DNA of 40,952 nucleotides, from the NCBI GenBank assembly GCA_018399685.1, contig JAGYOK010000017.1, forward strand, positions 1 to 40,952. Direction: 5' to 3'. The stretch is from Alphaproteobacteria bacterium. GTDB lineage: Bacteria > Pseudomonadota > Alphaproteobacteria > Micavibrionales > Micavibrionaceae. Below, piece after piece: positions 33,619 to 40,952 of the stretch. Numbering within the stretch: the first letter of the stretch is position 1; each line of letters begins with the position of its first letter. The position numbers and the translations under genes were made by a program. The notes under the pieces are model-generated. The model worked only from the letters and a program-made list of their open reading frames with translations, had not been told where the DNA came from and did not search any database.

Positions 33619-33960
33619 CTAGAGTGAATGGATGTATAAACCGTAATTAATGTCTGGCTCTTCTTCAGGGAGCAGTTCGTCCAGTTCTTCTTCCAGTCCG
33701 TAATCTCTGAACAATTTCATGAAAGAGCGAGCAAAAGTGCCGCGAGCTTTTATGATCGTATCCATAAGTGTCGTCGGGTTTTCTTCAATGGCGGTTTGGA
33801 CGGTGTCTATAAGAGTTTTGGCGGCTTCATCAAGTTTGCTCACAGCTTCATCACATATGATCGGGTCTATAAGGCCGCTTTCAAGAGCCGTTTTAATTTC
33901 GGCATAATCGGCACTAAATTCTCTGATCTCTGTGTGTGCAATGTCTTGATTTGTCGTCAT
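33619..33960 (-). CDS. Acidic helical hypothetical protein, 113 aa
   Basis: This is an unrecognised soluble protein, almost entirely helical and acidic (EEELDELLPEEEPD), with a central KLDEAAKTLIDTVQTAIEEN segment compatible with a coiled coil. AAAGGA precedes ATG 33960 at good spacing. It is not obviously linked to the porin downstream. Confidence 0.65.
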   Translation of the reverse strand: MTTNQDIAHTEIREFSADYAEIKTALESGLIDPIICDEAVSKLDEAAKTLIDTVQTAIEENPTTLMDTIIKARGTFARSFMKLFRDYGLEEELDELLPEEEPDINYGLYIHSL

Positions 33961-34140
33961 TTTTTCGTCCTTTTATATTAAAAGAGCGGGGAAGATATCA
34001 TAGTGCTTTAAATTATGTCAAATTAAAAAGCGGCAGATTGGTTGATTATAGGCATAAGAGCCGGAAAACAGACTTGCTTAAGCGCTTTTATGCGTGCTAA
34101 TTAAGAGTGTTCAAGGCAAACATCTAACTATCGAGGGAAA

Positions 34141-34707
34141 ATGAGCACCTTAAAAATGAGCATGGCTAAAAGCAAGAAATATAGCGTGGTTTTAACCGGC
34201 GCGCTGGCTGTTTTATCTGTGGGCGCGTTGAGCGGATGCATGGGTATTAAAACAGAGGCGAAATATCCCTCAGGTCTGGATCGCAATATGACCGGCGATG
34301 ATATCTATGGCAAAAAGCAGAGCATCGTTGGCGAAGGCGGTATATTGGGTCGGAAGAAAAAAGATCTGGGCGATAGCGCTATTGGTGTAAACAGCTATCT
34401 ATGGCGCGCGACGCTGGATACTGTTTCGTTTATGCCTTTGGCGAGTGCCGATCCTTTCGGTGGTGTTATCCTTACAGACTGGTATGCCGATCCTCAAAAG
34501 CCGAATGAGCGAGTGAAGATTAACGTATTTGTCATGGGGCGCGAACTTAAAGCCGATGGCGTGCGTGTGCGCACTTTCCGTCAGGTTAGAAAAAGCGGTG
34601 AATGGTGGGATGCTGATGTTTCCGAGGAAACCTCTACCAAGCTGGAAGATGCAATATTAATGCGCGCCCGTGAGTTGCGTATCGCTAATATGGCGGATGA
34701 GAAGTAA
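34141..34707 (+). CDS. DUF3576 lipoprotein
   Basis: The 188-residue protein has a lipobox ALSGC (Cys33) after a basic N-terminus and hydrophobic stretch, so it is lipid-anchored. The body has ILGRKKKDLGDSAIGVNSYLWRATLDTVSFMPLASADPFGGVI, which I know from DUF3576, an alphaproteobacterial family commonly found just before leuS. GAGGG five bases before ATG 34141 sets the start. It ends three bases before leuS, so it is co-transcribed with leuS and lptE. The role is presumably in the envelope and is unknown. Confidence 0.9.
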   Translation: MSTLKMSMAKSKKYSVVLTGALAVLSVGALSGCMGIKTEAKYPSGLDRNMTGDDIYGKKQSIVGEGGILGRKKKDLGDSAIGVNSYLWRATLDTVSFMPLASADPFGGVILTDWYADPQKPNERVKINVFVMGRELKADGVRVRTFRQVRKSGEWWDADVSEETSTKLEDAILMRARELRIANMADEK

Positions 34708-34710
34708 AAA

Positions 34711-37302
34711 ATGGCACAGCGGTACAATATTAAAGAAACTGAAAATAAGTGGCGGCGGAAATGGGATGAGGCCAATGTCTTTGAAGTAAGCGAAGATACG
34801 AGCAAGCCCAAATACTATGTGCTTGAGATGTTCCCTTATCCATCCGGGCGTATCCATGTCGGCCATGTGCGTAACTATACGCTGGGCGATGTGGTGGCGC
34901 GCTATCGGACGGCTAAAGGGTTTAATGTATTGCACCCGATGGGGTGGGATGCGTTTGGGCTTCCGGCGGAGAATGCGGCGATTGAGCGGGGGCAGCACCC
35001 TGATAAATGGACGCATGAAAATATTAAGTCCATGAAAAAGCAGCTTTTATCCATGGGCTTGTCGATTGACTGGTCACGTGAATTTGCTACTTGTGATGCA
35101 GAATATTATGAGCACGAGCAGCGTATGTTCCTTAAATTTCTGGAACGCGGCATAGCGTATCGCAAGGAATCCGTTGTGAACTGGGATCCAGTGGATAATA
35201 CCGTGCTGGCTAATGAGCAGGTGATTGATGGTAAAGGCTGGCGGACGAATGCTCCGGTGGAGCGGCGCAAGCTTAACCAGTGGTTTTTGAAAATCACTGA
35301 TTATGCGGATGAATTGCTGGATGATCTTAAGGGGCTGGATCGCTGGCCGGATAAAGTCCGCATCATGCAGGAAAACTGGATTAATAGGTCTGTAGGCTTG
35401 CAGTTTAAATGGGATGTTGTGGGTACAGACCACAAGATAGAGGCTTTTACGACGCGGCCAGATACGTTGTTTGGTGCGTCTTTTCTGGCTCTTGCGCCGG
35501 ATCACCCGATGGCAAAAGTTTTAGCCGAGGGTAAAGATGGCTTTGATGCGTTTATAAAAGAGTGTCAGGCTCATGGTACATCGGAGGCCGCGATTGAAAA
35601 GGCCGAAAAGATTGGTTTTGATACGGGATATAAGGCTACGCACCCATTGCTGGGGCGTGAGGTTCCGATCTATATCGCTAACTTTATTTTGATGGATTAT
35701 GGCACGGGCGCTATATTTGGCTGTCCGGGGCATGACCAGCGGGACTGGGATTTTGCAACTAAATATGGGTTACCTATTTTGCCTGTTGTTGTGCCTGAAG
35801 ATGTAGAAGGCTTTTCTGTTGAAGAAGAGGCTTATACGGGTGAGGGCAAGCTTGCGAACTCTGAATTTCTAAACGGAATGGATATTGAAAACGCCAAGGC
35901 CGAGATTATAAAACGCTGTGAAGAGATTGGTTACGGGTTTGGAACTGTTCAATACCGCTTGCGCGATTGGGGCGTAAGCCGCCAGCGTTACTGGGGATGC
36001 CCGATCCCTGTGATTTATTGTGAAGATTGCGGCTGTGTTCCTGTGCCGGAAGATCAGCTGCCGGTGAAGTTGCCAGAGGATGTGAGCTTTGACAAGCCGA
36101 GCAATCCGCTGGAGCATCACCCGACATGGAAGAATTGCTCTTGCCCGAAATGCGGGAAGGATGCTCGGCGCGAGACAGATACGTTTGATACGTTCTTCGA
36201 GAGTAGCTGGTATCAATTCCGCTATACCGATGCGAAAAATCCTGATCTGCCGGTTGATAAGGAAAAGGCTGCATACTGGACTACATCTACATCAGATAAG
36301 AACTATAACGGGGTAGACCAGTATATCGGCGGAGTCGAACATGCTGTGCTTCACTTATTATATGCGCGTTTCTTTACCAAGATTATGCGCGATTGCGGAT
36401 TTATCGAGGGCGTTGATGAGCCGTTTAACGGCCTGTTTACGCAAGGGATGGTCACGCATGAGACTTATCAGGACTCTAAAGGTAAGTGGATATTCCCGAC
36501 CGAGGCCGTAAAGGGAGGCGATGGGAAATGGACACACCGTGAAACGGGCGAGTCTGTGACGGTGGGGCCTATTATAAAGATGTCAAAATCCAAGAAGAAT
36601 GTGATTGATCCCGAAGAGATTTTGAATACGTATGGCGCAGATGCAGCGCGCTTGTTTATCTTGTCGGATTCTCCGCCAGAGCGTGATCTTGAATGGACGG
36701 AAAGCGGGATCGAAGGAGCGTGGCGTTTTGTGAATAAAGTCTATGCCTCTTTTATGGATATGGATTTAAGCGGTAGCCTCACGGATATTGATGAGAGTGC
36801 CTTGTCGGATGGAGCTAAAGACCTGCGCCGCGCTACGCATAAGACGATTAAAGGTATAGGTGAGGCTATCGAGGCCTTTGCAATGAACAAGGCTGTGGCG
36901 TTTATTCGTGAGTTTTATAACGCGATTAACGCATTTAAGCCTGCCGGTGATGCAGATAAGAGCGCTTTGGACGAAGCTGCGCGCGCGTTTGTTGTCTTGA
37001 TTAATCCGATTTGTCCGCATCTGGCGGAAGAGTTATGGGAGGCTTTGGGGCATAAAACTATGCTGGTTAATGAAGATTGGCCGTCATACGATGAGTCGCT
37101 GCTCGTCTCTGATACGATTACGATCGGCGTTCAGGTGAATGGCAAGCTGCGCGCTACGATTACTTTGCCTGCGGATGCGGATGAAAAAGCAGCCAAGGAA
37201 GTGGCTTTGGCCGAGGAGAAAGTTCAGCGCGCCATGGATGGCAAGGCTTTGCGCAAGTTTATTTATGTGCCGGGGCGTATTGTTAACGTTGTCGCTGCAT
37301 AA
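34711..37302 (+). CDS. leuS: Leucyl-tRNA synthetase
   Basis: LeuS charges tRNA-Leu. The class I enzyme of 863 residues has HVGH (49-52, the HIGH motif), KMSKS (623-627), the CP1 editing domain with [10 protein letters not shown] and a later zinc-type Cys set ([10 protein letters not shown] and CPKCGK), and the C-terminal tRNA-binding domain ending GRIVNVVA. Full length, no breaks. It is the second gene of the DUF3576-leuS-lptE unit. Confidence 0.99.
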   Translation: MAQRYNIKETENKWRRKWDEANVFEVSEDTSKPKYYVLEMFPYPSGRIHVGHVRNYTLGDVVARYRTAKGFNVLHPMGWDAFGLPAENAAIERGQHPDKWTHENIKSMKKQLLSMGLSIDWSREFATCDAEYYEHEQRMFLKFLERGIAYRKESVVNWDPVDNTVLANEQVIDGKGWRTNAPVERRKLNQWFLKITDYADELLDDLKGLDRWPDKVRIMQENWINRSVGLQFKWDVVGTDHKIEAFTTRPDTLFGASFLALAPDHPMAKVLAEGKDGFDAFIKECQAHGTSEAAIEKAEKIGFDTGYKATHPLLGREVPIYIANFILMDYGTGAIFGCPGHDQRDWDFATKYGLPILPVVVPEDVEGFSVEEEAYTGEGKLANSEFLNGMDIENAKAEIIKRCEEIGYGFGTVQYRLRDWGVSRQRYWGCPIPVIYCEDCGCVPVPEDQLPVKLPEDVSFDKPSNPLEHHPTWKNCSCPKCGKDARRETDTFDTFFESSWYQFRYTDAKNPDLPVDKEKAAYWTTSTSDKNYNGVDQYIGGVEHAVLHLLYARFFTKIMRDCGFIEGVDEPFNGLFTQGMVTHETYQDSKGKWIFPTEAVKGGDGKWTHRETGESVTVGPIIKMSKSKKNVIDPEEILNTYGADAARLFILSDSPPERDLEWTESGIEGAWRFVNKVYASFMDMDLSGSLTDIDESALSDGAKDLRRATHKTIKGIGEAIEAFAMNKAVAFIREFYNAINAFKPAGDADKSALDEAARAFVVLINPICPHLAEELWEALGHKTMLVNEDWPSYDESLLVSDTITIGVQVNGKLRATITLPADADEKAAKEVALAEEKVQRAMDGKALRKFIYVPGRIVNVVAA

Positions 37303-37329
37303 AACGAAAGTTAAGGGGAGTTTTAAAAC

Positions 37330-37836
37330 GTGAAAAAACGAGTATTATTGAGCGCGGTAGCTTGTTTGTTATGTGCGGCGTGTGGTTTCCAGCCAATGTA
37401 TGGAAATGGTTTCGTAGCGGGCGAGGCGCGCGGCGTTGTTCAAGAGCAGCTAGCGCAAATTGAAATATCCAATATCCCCGATCGTGAAGGGCAGTTTTTG
37501 CGTAACGCCCTGATTGATAACTTTTATAGTCATGGGCGTCCGGCTAATCCGCGTTATCTTCTTAATGTTTCAAAGGTTGAGGAGAGCACCTATGATCTGG
37601 ATGTTACGATCTCGTCTGATGCCACGCGGGCACAGCTTACGCTTTCAACAACGATTGGTCTGGTAGATAACAAGACCGGCGAAACGGTTCTTACGCGCAG
37701 CTTGAAATCTTCTGTTAGTTACAACATCATGGGAAGCGAGTTCGCCACGCGCGTATCCGAGCAAAACACTCGTGAAAATGCCCTGAACGACCTTGCCCGC
37801 CAGATTGAATTGCAGATCGCGCTTTATTTGAACTGA
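37330..37836 (+). CDS. lptE: LPS-assembly lipoprotein LptE
   Basis: LptE plugs the LptD barrel and helps deliver lipopolysaccharide to the outer leaflet. The 168-residue protein has a lipoprotein signal with lipobox LCAAC (Cys18), followed by GFQPMYG, the standard LptE start, and a beta-alpha-beta body (YDLDVTISSDATRAQLTLSTTI). It starts with GTG 37330 after AAGGGGAG. Usually holA follows at once; here a 414-aa gene and a 240-base spacer intervene. Confidence 0.93.
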   Translation: MKKRVLLSAVACLLCAACGFQPMYGNGFVAGEARGVVQEQLAQIEISNIPDREGQFLRNALIDNFYSHGRPANPRYLLNVSKVEESTYDLDVTISSDATRAQLTLSTTIGLVDNKTGETVLTRSLKSSVSYNIMGSEFATRVSEQNTRENALNDLARQIELQIALYLN

Positions 37837-37837
37837 A

Positions 37838-37855
37838 GTAGGTTCTGACCCTAAG
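37838..37855 (+). repeat. Dispersed 15-18-bp motif, copy 3
   Basis: GTAGGTTCTGACCCTAAG starts just after the lptE stop and shares TAGRTYCTGACYCTA with copies 1 and 2. The remaining spacer to 38077 shows nothing else I can name. Confidence 0.55.
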
Positions 37856-38077
37856 TAATAAAAAGGCAAATACTATATCTGAAACATGATTACCTTCTTT
37901 GTTGTAAGATAATTTCAATTACTATGGCCATAACTTATGGTTTATTGCTTTTCCATTATATAAAGTGTAAGATTAATTCCCAGAGAGCGGCGGCGCATAA
38001 TCCTTTATGTGTTTGGCTTGCGGTGTCGCATGACCGAGCAGATGAAAAACGTATATAAAATTTAAAGGTTTGTAAAT

Positions 38078-39322
38078 TTGAATATGCATTCAGGCCGTTT
38101 CGAGCTAAGCAAAGATAAATTCAAGGAACGCGTGAAGAAAACTGGAAAAGATGCTCATCAGCTTGATTTTAGGGCACTATTTCCTAAGCTTTTTTCCGGT
38201 TCTAATAAAATGCCGCGTCGTATTGAGCTGATTTGGCGCAAGGTTGTTGATGACTTTCTCGATAAAGAAGGCGGGTATTATACTTTTCAGGAAAAAGGCT
38301 GCTTTGTGCTTTTCACATTTGAAAATGCCATAAAGGCTATGGCAAAGGCAAAGGTGGATCTTATCAGCAAAGCCATAAAAGAAGCGGTAGAAAAATCTAT
38401 AGAACACGGAGAAAATACCCTCGAAATATCAGAAAACTCGGGTAACAGACCAGAGCAAGGGGATAAAAAATCCGATGGTGATGAAAGTCTAAAAAAAGTT
38501 CTGGAAGGCCTGAGAGAAAATCCGGATATTAGCGAAGTTAAAATTTGGTCTGGCCGCGCTTTGCAGAATTTGCATCTGAGCAAAGCATTGCCACCTCAGG
38601 ATATGCAAAAATTGCAGGAAGGGTACAAGCCTTGTTACGTGCCTTTCTGGAATGCGGAAAGCAATGTGCTTGTCGGGGCAAGTTGTGAACTTAATCCACG
38701 CGGCACTCCTGCTTCTGATGAAGGGCAGTTGATACGGGATAATATTGCGCAGATTACAAAAGCATATCTGGAGATAAGCCGTCTTCATAAGAGTAATGCC
38801 CAGGCCGTAGTGGTTATCCCAATCTATGTTAGAGCCTTGCTGGAAAAAGAGGTTTCCGAGCTCATTCTAACTTTTTTGAAGAACGTGCCGGAAACAGTAC
38901 GGAAATCAATGATTTTCGAGCTTCGGGAAATGGGGAAAAACATGATTCCGGCTGCGGCAAAAGAGCCGCTAACAGTTATTTCCCAGATATGCAGGGCACT
39001 TATTATTGATACGGGTATTTTGTCCCAGCCCGATATGAGCGCTGAGCCGTTTAAAATCCATGCTTATGGCTGTAATTATAATGATGTTAATCTGCCGCCT
39101 GAGCAAAGGCTCAATTTAATGAAAAAATATGTCTCCGCTTATAAGGCGAGAGGAACGAAAACTTATATCAGGAATATTCCTAATCTTCCTACGTTGGAAG
39201 CGGCAAATACATTGGGGTTTGCGTATATCAGTGCTCCCGGTGTTTTAAATCCAAAGCTTTCCTGTCCGACGGTTTCGCGCATGGCGCTGGTGGATATAAA
39301 AGCTTTGGGCAAAACTTCATAG
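38078..39322 (+). CDS. Hypothetical protein, 414 aa; possibly a degenerate EAL-type domain
   Basis: No family is recognised with confidence. Residues 1-110 are basic and helical, 110-145 are a charged linker, and 150-410 form an alpha/beta domain. In the last, AVVVIPIYVRALLEKE, then VPETVRKSMIFELREM, then TYIRNIPNLPTLEAANTLGFAYISAPGV resemble the order of elements in EAL domains (NLS strand, EITE strand, lobe with LGF-x-QG), but all catalytic Glu/Asp residues of active EAL enzymes seem lost, so at best it is a sensor-type fold. Start: TTG 38078 has AAAGG nine bases upstream; ATG 38084 is the alternative. It splits lptE from holA. Confidence 0.6.
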   Translation: MNMHSGRFELSKDKFKERVKKTGKDAHQLDFRALFPKLFSGSNKMPRRIELIWRKVVDDFLDKEGGYYTFQEKGCFVLFTFENAIKAMAKAKVDLISKAIKEAVEKSIEHGENTLEISENSGNRPEQGDKKSDGDESLKKVLEGLRENPDISEVKIWSGRALQNLHLSKALPPQDMQKLQEGYKPCYVPFWNAESNVLVGASCELNPRGTPASDEGQLIRDNIAQITKAYLEISRLHKSNAQAVVVIPIYVRALLEKEVSELILTFLKNVPETVRKSMIFELREMGKNMIPAAAKEPLTVISQICRALIIDTGILSQPDMSAEPFKIHAYGCNYNDVNLPPEQRLNLMKKYVSAYKARGTKTYIRNIPNLPTLEAANTLGFAYISAPGVLNPKLSCPTVSRMALVDIKALGKTS

Positions 39323-39367
39323 CATCATTTGTTGCAATCGGCGGGCTTTTGTATCTAAACTTACTTT

Positions 39368-40390
39368 ATGAAACTCCAGTTCCGTCAGATCGAATCTTTT
39401 GTAAAAGCGCCGGATAAGTCCGCGCGCGTAATTCTTGTTTACGGGCCGGATAATGGGCTGGTTCGTGAGCGTGCTGCTATGATCGGGAAAAGCGTTGTCG
39501 AAGATATTAATGATCCATTCAATGTTGCAGTGTTATCGGCGGATGGACTGGCCGAAGACCCTGCGCGCCTTTCGGATGAGGCTGGCGCTATTTCTATGAT
39601 GGGGGGAGAGCGCCTCATTCGCATAGAAGGGGGCAGCGATAAAATCACTATAACGCTGAAATCCTATCTGGAAAGCCCCGTGGATGCTGCGCTTGTCGTT
39701 GTACAAGCGGGAGATCTAAGCCCGCGCTCTTCTTTGCGGAAGCTTTGTGAGGCCGGGAAAAATGCTGCGGCTGTCCCTTGTTATGTGGAAGATGAGCGCA
39801 GCGTTGCAGGCCTTATTCGTGAGCGCGTAACAGAGGAAAAGATGCGGATAGAGGCGGATGCCGTGGGCTGGCTGGCGGCCAATATATCAGGGGATCGCAG
39901 CAAAGTTCGCTCGGAGCTGGAAAAGCTTATCACCTATAAGGGAGCGGAAGATACTACGCCGATATCATTGGCCGATGCGCAGGCAGCATGTGGCGCGGCA
40001 GGGGAGCAGAGCTTTGATGATCTGGTCTATGCGACGGCGGGGCGGCGCAGTGTGGAAGCTCTAAAAGCATATGGTGCGCTAATGCAGGAAGGCGCGTCCT
40101 TTGTTGTGATTGTCCGCAGTTTGCAAAACCATTTCCGCCGTCTGAGCATGACAAAAGCCTATATGCAAAGCGGTATGGATATGGATGGCGCTATGAAAAA
40201 GCTGTCACCGCCGATTTTCTTTAAGCAGGCTCCGCAGTTTAAGGGGCAGCTTAATGGCTGGTCGCTTGAGGCGCTTGATATAATTATAGAGAAGCTTACC
40301 GATCTTGAAGCACAGTGTAAGCAAACTGGCGCGCCCGTGGAAACTCTTTGCGGGCAGGCGATTTTGGGGATTAGCAAGATGCGAGGGTGA
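39368..40390 (+). CDS. holA: DNA polymerase III subunit delta
   Basis: HolA opens the beta sliding clamp within the clamp loader. The 340-residue protein starts with the alphaproteobacterial type VILVYGPDNGLVRERA nucleotide-binding-like segment, followed by the domain II helices and the C-terminal collar domain (LRNHF-like LQNHFRRL, ETLCGQAILGI). Length is normal. No ribosome binding site is evident before ATG 39368; it lies 45 bases after the 414-aa gene. Confidence 0.93.
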   Translation: MKLQFRQIESFVKAPDKSARVILVYGPDNGLVRERAAMIGKSVVEDINDPFNVAVLSADGLAEDPARLSDEAGAISMMGGERLIRIEGGSDKITITLKSYLESPVDAALVVVQAGDLSPRSSLRKLCEAGKNAAAVPCYVEDERSVAGLIRERVTEEKMRIEADAVGWLAANISGDRSKVRSELEKLITYKGAEDTTPISLADAQAACGAAGEQSFDDLVYATAGRRSVEALKAYGALMQEGASFVVIVRSLQNHFRRLSMTKAYMQSGMDMDGAMKKLSPPIFFKQAPQFKGQLNGWSLEALDIIIEKLTDLEAQCKQTGAPVETLCGQAILGISKMRG

Positions 40391-40402
40391 ATGGCTGCGA
40401 TG

Positions 40403-40488
40403 TTTTCCGTCTGGGCGTTGTTATTTTGACGCTTATGTACCTTCGTTTTTTGTACACTGCGCGTCAAAATGCCTAGCCAGACGAAAAA
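40403..40488. repeat. Bipartite inverted repeat B between convergent genes
   Basis: Outer arms TTTTCCGTCTGG (40403-40414) and CCAGACGAAAAA (40477-40488) surround perfect 10-bp inner arms ATTTTGACGC (40423-40432) and GCGTCAAAAT (40461-40470). It follows the holA stop and precedes the stop of the 40512 gene, so it may also act as a two-way terminator. The internal sequence TGTACCTTCGTTTTTT recalls repeat A. Confidence 0.7.
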
Positions 40489-40511
40489 TCTCTTTGCCAT
40501 TTGTGATGATT

Positions 40512-40901
40512 TTAGAGGTTACAGTAAATAAAGACCAATATTGATCCAGTGCCAAGGAAGAAAGTTGCTATAGCATCTAATAGGAACTCCCATACACTTT
40601 GTTCAATTTTTCGCGTGTCATCGTCAACCTCTTCTTTTTGCTTAATTATATTGTTATAATACATATAAGTGACGTCTATGCCTTTGACGATCGCAGTAAG
40701 AACCAGAAATATCGATAAAAGTAAATAAATCCAGCCAGCGATTAATGCGCCAGATGCATTAATTACTTCTCGTTCTCCAAAAGAGGTTCTTGCGCCAATG
40801 CTCAAAACCAATGCGCTTGAAGATAAGGTGACAATCATTTTTGCTGCGAATAAATGCAGTGAATACATTTTTTCTCTGAGAAATTGTTTTTTATCGTCCA
40901 T
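40512..40901 (-). CDS. Small inner-membrane protein, 129 aa
   Basis: This unrecognised protein has three hydrophobic helices at about 15-37, 52-74 and 104-127, with a charged cytoplasmic or periplasmic loop (KQKEEVDDDTRK) between the second and third. AAAGGAG at ideal distance before ATG 40901 makes the start secure. It converges with holA across repeat B. The 51 bases beyond its start reach the window edge and hold only upstream sequence. Confidence 0.75.
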   Translation of the reverse strand: MDDKKQFLREKMYSLHLFAAKMIVTLSSSALVLSIGARTSFGEREVINASGALIAGWIYLLLSIFLVLTAIVKGIDVTYMYYNNIIKQKEEVDDDTRKIEQSVWEFLLDAIATFFLGTGSILVFIYCNL

Positions 40902-40952
40902 TTTTTCTCCTTTATAGTAATTTCACTTAAAAATAGGACATCACAAGATCCT

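Overview
The window looks like a stretch of chromosome from a Gram-negative alphaproteobacterium of moderate G+C. The main evidence is gene content and order: rho, mnmE, mnmG and rsmG; the hisB-hisH-hisA-hisF-hisE series with hslV on the far side of hisB; and a DUF3576 lipoprotein gene followed by leuS, lptE and holA. An outer-membrane porin, lipoproteins and LptE show an outer membrane. A deep-branching free-living or predatory group such as Micavibrionales would fit the mix of conserved operons and many unrecognised proteins, but that placement is a guess.

Left part (1-14.5 kb). A Lys-rich exported peptide and an unknown gene precede an 830-bp gene-free stretch. That stretch has a perfect DnaA box, an A+T-rich tract, many GANTC sites and a strong promoter facing rho, so it is a candidate replication origin. 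Rho is separated from mnmE by an accessory block: two unknown proteins, a class I phosphodiesterase-like HD protein, an unknown signal-anchored protein, a membrane protein with eight evenly spaced CxxC pairs, and a DUF6489-type protein. Three parS-like sites lie inside coding sequence (one in the signal-anchored protein gene, two in mnmE), 4-7 kb from the candidate origin. mnmE and mnmG (tRNA wobble-uridine modification) and rsmG (16S rRNA methylation) follow, with a membrane protein between the last two. parA and parB are not in the window. Next come a probable structured RNA of 6S-like shape, two very small proteins and tRNA-Arg(CCT).

Middle part (15-31.5 kb). The histidine genes hisB, hisH, hisA, hisF and hisE keep the usual alphaproteobacterial order on the minus strand but are spread over 10.7 kb by inserted genes: an antiporter (nhaA), two GNAT acetyltransferases, a metallopeptidase-like protein, hisD on the other strand and small TPR-like proteins. 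Between hisD and hisB lies a clear duplication scar, a diverged copy of the end of hisB joined to a copy of the end of hisD. Beyond hisB are a lipoprotein trypsin-like protease, a subtilisin-like protein lacking a recognisable Asp/His pair, and hslV without hslU.

Right part (31.5-41 kb). A YggS-type PLP protein, a porin with its own terminator, and the DUF3576 lipoprotein-leuS-lptE-(unknown)-holA run make up this part, ending in a small membrane protein. Short dispersed repeats occur in the intergenic spaces: a 15-bp motif in three copies, two bipartite inverted repeats, and one ATTGCGAGG-type palindromic repeat.
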